Positions 56,730 to 64,000 of a DNA stretch of 64,000 nucleotides are shown one piece after another; the first letter of the stretch is position 1; every line of letters starts with the position of its first letter. Origin of the DNA: Tethya wilhelma (Eukaryota; Porifera; Demospongiae; Tethyida; Tethyidae); assembly GCA_964030475.1 (NCBI GenBank), contig CAXIPT010000002.1, positions 916,903 through 980,902 on the forward strand, in the 5' to 3' direction. A program made the translations under genes and the position numbers. Under the pieces are notes generated by a model, which was not told the origin of the DNA, did not search any database, and saw nothing but the letters and a program-made list of their open reading frames with translations.

Positions 56730-59700
56730 TTATTTTAAGGCTTCTTCTCTTAACTTCTTCGCATGTGAATTTAATTTGAAGATAATGTCTAGATCCCTGT
56801 TCAGTGACAGCTGAACTGCTTCCAGTTTCTTCCGACCTTGGTCAGTAATATCACTAGACTCCAACCTACATGACATCATGATGATTACTTATTGTACAAG
56901 TTGAATGCAATGGTAACAGAATACCTACTAGTAAACTGAGTACAGAGGGAATTAAATTGCCGCACATGTGCACATCATTAAAAGCAGTGTTGTTTGCAGC
57001 TAAGATCATACTACCATATAGCCGGAAATTTAATTTGACGGTCTGACGATAAAAGTCCAATTGTCAAATTTAAGTTCACCAATATTTTGGCCGCTGTATA
57101 TGAATGCACTAGTATGTGCATGTGCAAATCATCTAAATTCATCAACATTCATCAACATTTTTCTACGTTCTGTGGATATTTCTGGCTATACAGTAGCTCT
57201 GATTGCAGCTTATTGTGTGCTGGTAAACTTCTTCTGGTGATAGCTAGAGTGTCCATGGCAACTAGTGAGCACCCATGGGAGCCAGTGGCTAGACTGAGTG
57301 CTTTAGCACTTGCATGCACATGTTCAGTGACATCAATTGGTAAAGGTCATTAAATTCAAAAGCATCTAACTGGAACATTTTTTGCCAAATTGGCTCCAGT
57401 TTCGTGATGATTAATTGGCTGCTACTTACACAATAATACATCTAATCATCTTTTTTATGCCAAAGTTTTATACATGGCAATCTCAAGTAGAAACTATAGC
57501 TGAACAGCCTAATGCCTTCCATTATAGGTCAATAAAATGAAAAAGCAATATACTGATTATGAGAATAAAGTAGTCATGTGCCAAAATTAAGACATTCCTG
57601 GTTCCATTACTCTTGGTAAAGCACGTACAGCAGTTATACACTCAGTCTGCTTATTTTTAGGTTAGTCTGGCATCCAGGCTCCTCTGCCCTCATGAAATTT
57701 TGAGAGTTCATGTCACAGATATGAACTTAAGTGGACAAAAAAAATCTAGAATAGGAAGTGGATTATGGTTTATTTCACCGACTAGAGTTTAGATGAAATT
57801 GACCACGATTAACTTGCTATATTCTAGAGTTTTCCATTGAGTTTAGGCCCTGTTTACACAGATATGTTTTTGTTTTCTATTGGATAAATGATCTATGCTT
57901 TGATTTGCATTTACATTCTAGTGAACTACGTCATACAGCGTCACGTATAGTGCACTGTTTACACGATGAGCCGCTTTCAAAATGCTCCATTTTGAATTGC
58001 ATTTTCAAAACGTTATGTTCCCGGGTGTGTTTTGGGGATTTTCGTGTAAACACAAGCCCGAAACACATACAAAAGTATGTGTTTTCAAACCAAAACACAT
58101 TCTGTGTAAACGGGGCCTTAGTCTAATTTAGAGAAACTCAACTGGTACTTGGTACTGACATTGACCACACACTGATTGTTTCGATCTCTGCGTGATATGT
58201 TCATGCATGTAAAGGCACGGATTCTACCTAGGTATACATATGTTTCATCATAAGTGTGACGGAGGTCACAGGTCTTCTCCTTCATTATTTCTCTGAGGAG
58301 GAAGGGGCCTGGGTATGAGGCTAGCATTGGGTACTGTTAAGTATAATTGTTTAACTTACACTAATTTCTTCACTGACATTGATTTATTCATTTCCAATGC
58401 TTTCCCAATTAGCTCAGCACCTTCATCTCCAATGTGGTTGCAGCCCAGCCTAAACAATATAAATAATTACTAATAGCAAGATGTGATTGTAATTACAAGC
58501 ACTAAGTCATGTAGTCTATAGCAAAACCAATCCATCATCAATTAGCTTAAATTTAGGGTTAGTTTAGGGCTGCATGTACAATAATTATTCTTTTGCATGA
58601 GACGAACCTGGTTCTCAGGACTTCTGTGTGCTATTTATTGTCATTAATGATCTTTACCATTTCTAGAATGTATATCCAGTAAAGATTTACAATACAATGT
58701 CAGGAAAATTAGGACGGGGGTGTTTTATTATAAATCGTCTGATCATGCCTATACTTCTTATTAAACCACGCTTATTTTTGCATAATATAGTTGCACCTAT
58801 CACTAATTGCATGTACTTTACTATTAATAATAATTATGAATTTCAAAATGGTGTGAGCTCAGAGGAGGTACGACACGAGTGCACCTTTGCTGAGCTGGCA
58901 AGTCTGTTAATTACATTCCAATCATGTGACTGCAATACTTTACATTGAGAGTTGATCACGTGGGCCCAATTGCCAGCTCAGCAAAGGCACACTCGTGTCC
59001 TACCTTCTCTGGTGTGAGCTACCTGATGCATGACTATAAATTGCAGTTTGAAGTTGTTTTTCTTTCTGCCTTCTATATAGGCTACAAGGAGTGGGGCTCG
59101 CTTCGCTCGCCCACTCCTTGTTTGTGTACGTTTATAGGATCAGTTACTATAACTCAAACAATAGTTAAGGTAAAATTGATGAGCAAAGCTATGATAAATG
59201 ATGATTGTGTATTATAATAAAAATTCTTCAATGGTCAGTTGGCTTAGAACAACCTTTGCAGTTGAAGCAACACACAACAATCACATCAATACTGGCATAA
59301 GCAATTGAAAACTCAAAGGGAAGCAATGCTGCATGTGTATATGCACTGCTTTGTGCCAGTGCTCTTGCTTAGTGCTACTTTGCTTTGGCCAGCTCAGCAA
59401 TTTACCTCACTACGTGACGTCACAGACGACCCTTTTCCGACTTCCGCCATTTTTGCAATCAGCTGGCAAAGAAACTCGTTATCTGGCTAGCTGTGTTTCG
59501 TGTACAGCGACAGAGAAGCAAACTCCTAGAAGCGAAAGTTCTCCCCTTGCTACGCTTCTGTTGTGAATGATTGGCTTCTCTTTCACGCTTGTTCATCGGA
59601 TCCAGACGTTCGACTGGTATGCCTTGTCAGCGATCTCAAAAAAAGTTAGCCATACTTGTAGCGCCTGCCGTTCTATCCTAGGCTAGTACTATCTAAGCTA

Positions 59701-62700
59701 GTTCTCTAGGCACACTTTTCATAGCTTGCATTTTTCAAAGTCCAGAGAAAAAGTAGCGTTTTAGCTCGAGGTCGCATCACTTCCGGTGACCCTCCGTTAC
59801 ACACACACACACGGACAAAACTTTGCTTATAATATGATGAGCTAAAGTCCTGTACACAGTCGAAGTTCTAGCAACATTACTTATAGAAGAATCCAGAAGT
59901 TATTTTTTCCCCTCCAGATCCTTCAAAGTACATCTTTTTTGAAATTAGGACATTAGGATTTTTCTAGCACATAGCTATGTGTGAAAGGACATGCATACAC
60001 ACAATGTCATGCATACAAAACAAAAATTATAGCACACGCACTTACTCACTGAATTTCAGCAAAAGTTTCCGTCACTGAGAATAAATCAACTAGTTTAGAG
60101 AGACTTTTGTACGTAATTTTGCACCCAAACACTCTATAAAAGAAAGAAAAAATTAATAAACGATGATCCGAACAACATGCAGTCAGCATACTAGTAAGAT
60201 TTGATACACACACACATGTATGATTGCATGTTCACTATACTAACCCTAATTTTTTTAGTGAGCCTCTTGGTTTCTCTATGAGGGAGTTCAGTATGACCTT
60301 GAACCCTTCATCTCCAATGGGGTTTTTTGTAAGACTATAATTGAAATGAAATACATATCTTCTGAGTAACCGCAAAAAAATTAGGTGTATAATTACACAT
60401 ACTCAATATGAACAATACTCTCACTCTTGGTAATGATATCTGCAATAATACCACATTCAGTAGTTCCAAACTCATTTCTGTAAAATCTATAGTATGCAGT
60501 AGAACAATCATTAATTCTATTGTTTAGCCTATACAAATCTGATTTGTTAGAGAAATTAATAATACTAGAAGAATGCATGGTATTGTGGGGCGAGCCTGAG
60601 CGAGCGCAGCTTTTTACATGAGTTGTACAGCAAATGTATGAAGAATATTTGTTCGCTATCTGAGGCTCGCTCAGGCTTCGCCCAAATTATGAAGACTGAT
60701 TCAGAAATACCAAATTTAGAATAACCAATAATAATATGTCCACAAATACATACCTGGTTGCAATAGCACATAGCAATTAAGCTAGTTTCTTGGATGAAGC
60801 ATATACTTACAACTAAGTTTTATTGATTGAGAGACAATTTCTGTATTACGTACACCAGTATTGCTTCACAAAGTTTCATTAAGGTTTACTGATCTTCATT
60901 ATACAATTTAAGCACAAATTGTACTGAACACATAAGATAAAAGAAAAAGGGGTGAATNAGCTCAGCAATTTACCTCACTACGTGACGTCACAGACGACCC
61001 TTTTCCGACTTCCGCCATTTTTGCAATCAGCTGGCAAAGAAACTCGTTATCTGGCTAGCTGTGTTTCGTGTACAGCGACAGAGAAGCAAACTCCTAGAAG
61101 CGAAAGTTCTCCCCTTGCTACGCTTCTGTTGTGAATGATTGGCTTCTCTTTCACGCTTGTTCATCGGATCCAGACGTTCGACTGGTATGCCTTGTCAGCG
61201 ATCTCAAAAAAAGTTAGCCATACTTGTAGCGCCTGCCGTTCTATCCTAGGCTAGTACTATCTAAGCTAGTTCTCTAGGCACACTTTTCATAGCTTGCATT
61301 TTTCAAAGTCCAGAGAAAAAGTAGCGTTTTAGCTCGAGGTCGCATCACTTCCGGTGACCCTCCGTTACACACACACACACGGACAAAACTTTGCTTATAA
61401 TATGATGAGCTAAAGTCCTGTACACAGTCGAAGTTCTAGCAACATTACTTATAGAAGAATCCAGAAGTTATTTTTTCCCCTCCAGATCCTTCAAAGTACA
61501 TCTTTTTTGAAATTAGGACATTAGGATTTTTCTAGCACATAGCTATGTGTGAAAGGACATGCATACACACAATGTCATGCATACAAAACAAAAATTATAG
61601 CACACGCACTTACTCACTGAATTTCAGCAAAAGTTTCCGTCACTGAGAATAAATCAACTAGTTTAGAGAGACTTTTGTACGTAATTTTGCACCCAAACAC
61701 TCTATAAAAGAAAGAAAAAATTAATAAACGATGATCCGAACAACATGCAGTCAGCATACTAGTAAGATTTGATACACACACACATGTATGATTGCATGTT
61801 CACTATACTAACCCTAATTTTTTTAGTGAGCCTCTTGGTTTCTCTATGAGGGAGTTCAGTATGACCTTGAACCCTTCATCTCCAATGGGGTTTTTTGTAA
61901 GACTATAATTGAAATGAAATACATATCTTCTGAGTAACCGCAAAAAAATTAGGTGTATAATTACACATACTCAATATGAACAATACTCTCACTCTTGGTA
62001 ATGATATCTGCAATAATACCACATTCAGTAGTTCCAAACTCATTTCTGTAAAATCTATAGTATGCAGTAGAACAATCATTAATTCTATTGTTTAGCCTAT
62101 ACAAATCTGATTTGTTAGAGAAATTAATAATACTAGAAGAATGCATGGTATTGTGGGGCGAGCCTGAGCGAGCGCAGCTTTTTACATGAGTTGTACAGCA
62201 AATGTATGAAGAATATTTGTTCGCTATCTGAGGCTCGCTCAGGCTTCGCCCAAATTATGAAGACTGATTCAGAAATACCAAATTTAGAATAACCAATAAT
62301 AATATGTCCACAAATACATACCTGGTTGCAATAGCACATAGCAATTAAGCTAGTTTCTTGGATGAAGCATATACTTACAACTAAGTTTTATTGATTGAGA
62401 GACAATTTCTGTATTACGTACACCAGTATTGCTTCACAAAGTTTCATTAAGGTTTACTGATCTTCATTATACAATTTAAGCACAAATTGTACTGAACACA
62501 TAAGATAAAAGAAAAAGGGGTGAATGACACTACGAGGAAATAGTGATTGTAAGTGATACGGGTTACCCTCAAGAGTGTTCATACTTAGTCTAATTGGATT
62601 GGATGATGGTTCATCTGCTTTACAATGGTCGTACCATGCATGGTGAATACAGTCTCACTAAGGCATGTCAATAATTAAAGTTCATGTGGTTTGAGAATCG

Positions 62701-64000
62701 CCGTATTAAATTCCCACCAATATTTCTACGTTTACGGTAATGAGATTATGCAATATTTTTTATATGGGACAAAATTGCTAACTTTTGACTGGTTAGATGT
62801 AGGAAGCTGGAAAAGCAACCAAAATAAAAGGGAGAACAAGCACTTTCCAACGGTGCTTAAAATTTTGGAATTGGTTGGATATTTAGAAAGTTATTTAATT
62901 TTTTTACCGGCATTCTCAAACCAGATGGACGTACTTTAACCTCTGCTCTCAACTCATTCTGTACGTGGTGGTAAAGAATTAAAACCGACTTTTTGACCAT
63001 TTACTATAATTTTTTTTAATTATAAATGCTAGTTTGTATAGCACTGAATAATCAACGTATTGACCACAAGAAACAATTATTTATACTACTTAAAATTATT
63101 GTGCGCAGCATTATAGTACTAGGAGTGTATGTTGAATGTATTCCTCCTCAGGCTTGGAGAGTTTACTACCATGCATCTTTTTACCTTAAAACTTCAAGCG
63201 TTTTGTTGACAACCATCATCTCAGCAATGGCTTGTAGTCCAATCTTAGTCACTCCAGTCTTTGTTAACCTATACATTGACTATACAATGGAAAGATAGCA
63301 TGTTAATTTGTCGATGTTAACTTACGTCAGTTCCTTCAGAGCACTGTTTTCCCTCAGTGCATCAGCAATATGCCAGACTCCTTCATCACCAATTTTTTCA
63401 AATGCTAAACTATATTAATTAATAATTATTATAAAGGACATAGGTCTTTGAATATACTTTAAAGTAACATACATACTAAATATTTTTCATAGTGTTGTTC
63501 GTTCTGAGCATGTCACCAAGATACCTAGCAGCAAGAGTCTTCAGATCACAACTAGAAAATCTGTCATAAACAACATCTATAATAATTAACTATGCATACA
63601 CATAAATATTGCTTCTTACAGTCATGACACATGTACATATATACCATTAACTTTCAACTTACTGAATATAAGTGACAGTTTGGTTTCCAGCAAGAGCTCT
63701 GGAGAGTTTTTCCATTCCAATATCTCCTATTTTGTTCGAAGCAATGCTGCAGTAGAACATTGTAACAGACTAGAAACAATACTCAGCACTACATGGCACT
63801 TGCCTTACAGAAGTTCTTCTATATGCAAATCACTGCCCACAAGTTTTGCCAAGTGATCAACACCACCACCAGTGATTTGGTTGTGTGTAAGACTACATGT
63901 ACATAATATTCATAATGTGAAATTTAAGATGACATGCATAAAACTTACTCAAGTTTGCAAATTTTCACCTCCGTCCTCTCAGAATCTGGGAGTTGTAAGT
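56730..64000 (-). CDS. NLR gene 2: 3' end of NACHT exon, LRR exons and C-terminus (partial)
   Basis: The gene enters from beyond the window. 63,949-64,000 is the 3' end of a NACHT exon (LQLPDSERTEVKICKLE). LRR exons: 63,809-63,892, 63,663-63,746, 63,477-63,560, 63,326-63,409, 63,185-63,268, 61,971-62,054, 61,813-61,902, 61,618-61,701, then exact copies 60,403-60,486, 60,245-60,334 and 60,050-60,133, then 58,360-58,449. The last exon, 56,730-56,875, encodes a Lys-rich tail (FKLNSHAKKLREEALK) and a stop. All LRR exons are 84 or 90 bp with AG/GT borders in one phase. Exon by exon it is a paralogue of gene 1. The three duplicated exons probably reflect an assembly error, leaving nine true LRRs as in gene 1. 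Confidence 0.85.
56876..58359. other. last intron of NLR gene 2
   Basis: It contains one arm of the dispersed foldback family (about 57,560-57,660, AGTAGTCATGTGCCAAAATT) and weakly paired ends of a CCAGGCTCCTC/GAGGAAGGGGCCTGG type (57,670-57,695 and 58,295-58,322), possibly a MITE. No gene on the plus strand is supported. Confidence 0.5.
58856..59027. repeat. short foldback in an NLR gene 2 intron
   Basis: ACACGAGTGCACCTTTGCTG near 58,875 is inverted as CAGCAAAGGCACACTCGTGT near 58,980 with a few mismatches, around a ~65-bp loop. Confidence 0.75.
59084..59122. repeat. near-perfect hairpin
   Basis: ACAAGGAGTGGG and CCCACTCCTTGT flank a GCTCGCTTCGCTCG loop. Related GCTCGCTCAGG words recur at 45,605, 60,588, 60,663, 62,156 and 62,231, hinting at a small dispersed family. 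Confidence 0.8.
59391..62525. repeat. apparently exact 1,567-bp tandem duplication around a single N
   Basis: 59,391-60,957 and 60,959-62,525 appear identical, including introns and three LRR exons. The one ambiguous base in the window (N, 60,958) lies exactly between them. The pattern of a lone N at the junction of perfect repeats is what a scaffold overlap not collapsed by the assembler would leave. Confidence 0.9.
62526..63184. other. NLR gene 2 intron, no other feature
   Basis: AT-rich; short plus-strand open frames (62,691-62,939 and 63,026-63,298) have no recognisable domain and the second overlaps an LRR exon on the opposite strand. Confidence 0.5.

Noticed and set aside
59305..59566. 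Plus-strand frames at 59.3-59.6 kb and their copy at 60.95-61.13 kb
   Set aside because: They fall in an NLR gene 2 intron on the opposite strand, have no domain and are duplicated only because the whole block is duplicated.

Overview
The window looks like AT-rich metazoan nuclear DNA: genes with introns, 28-30 residue leucine-rich repeats (LRRs) carried one per exon, death-fold and NACHT domains, a HECT-type ubiquitin ligase, and many kinds of eukaryotic DNA transposon. The NACHT exon (FEGWDE Walker B), the one-LRR-per-exon layout and the transposon families fit a demosponge, most likely Amphimedon queenslandica, whose genome is known for an expanded NOD-like receptor (NLR) family. The species name is an inference. 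No bacterial or organellar features were seen.

Bases 1-35,200 are a nested field of transposons on which little host coding can be claimed. In order: a broken transposase-like gene (element A) carrying a 1,057-bp TTAA-flanked element and interrupted by element B (27-bp inverted ends, DDE-type gene); a hAT-type MITE; an 802-bp TA-flanked MITE; a degenerate multi-exon minus-strand transposase-like gene (11.1-16.6 kb) interrupted by an 0.8-kb element and by a pogo-type transposon whose transposase carries a C-terminal PHD finger; a MULE-type element (19.1-21.0 kb); an OB-fold gene fragment; and an AT-hook/coiled-coil repeat-family gene (23.3-35.2 kb) split by a ~9-kb transposon (23,858-32,834). 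That large element has long inverted ends built of ~50-bp palindromic subrepeats and a 7-bp target duplication. It carries two genes: a HECT-ligase-like gene with its catalytic cysteine motif, and an IS3EU-like integrase/transposase. The integrase gene is itself split by a hAT transposon with an exact 6-bp target duplication, so the order of insertions can be read.

Bases 36,500-64,000 hold an innate-immune gene cluster on the minus strand. NLR gene 1 runs from a CARD-like exon (51.7 kb) through three small linker exons, two of them with nuclear-localisation-like basic clusters, across a ~6-kb intron full of repeats to a NACHT exon (42.9-44.6 kb) and nine LRR exons plus a C-terminal exon. All junctions I checked are phase-compatible. 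Its 3' exons are duplicated downstream, with an inverted LRR block between the copies. Upstream lies a 768-codon CARD-like gene with a Pro/Ser/Thr repeat tail, then NLR gene 2 (56.7 kb to beyond the window edge), whose LRR exons contain an apparently perfect 1,567-bp duplication around a single N that is probably an assembly artefact.
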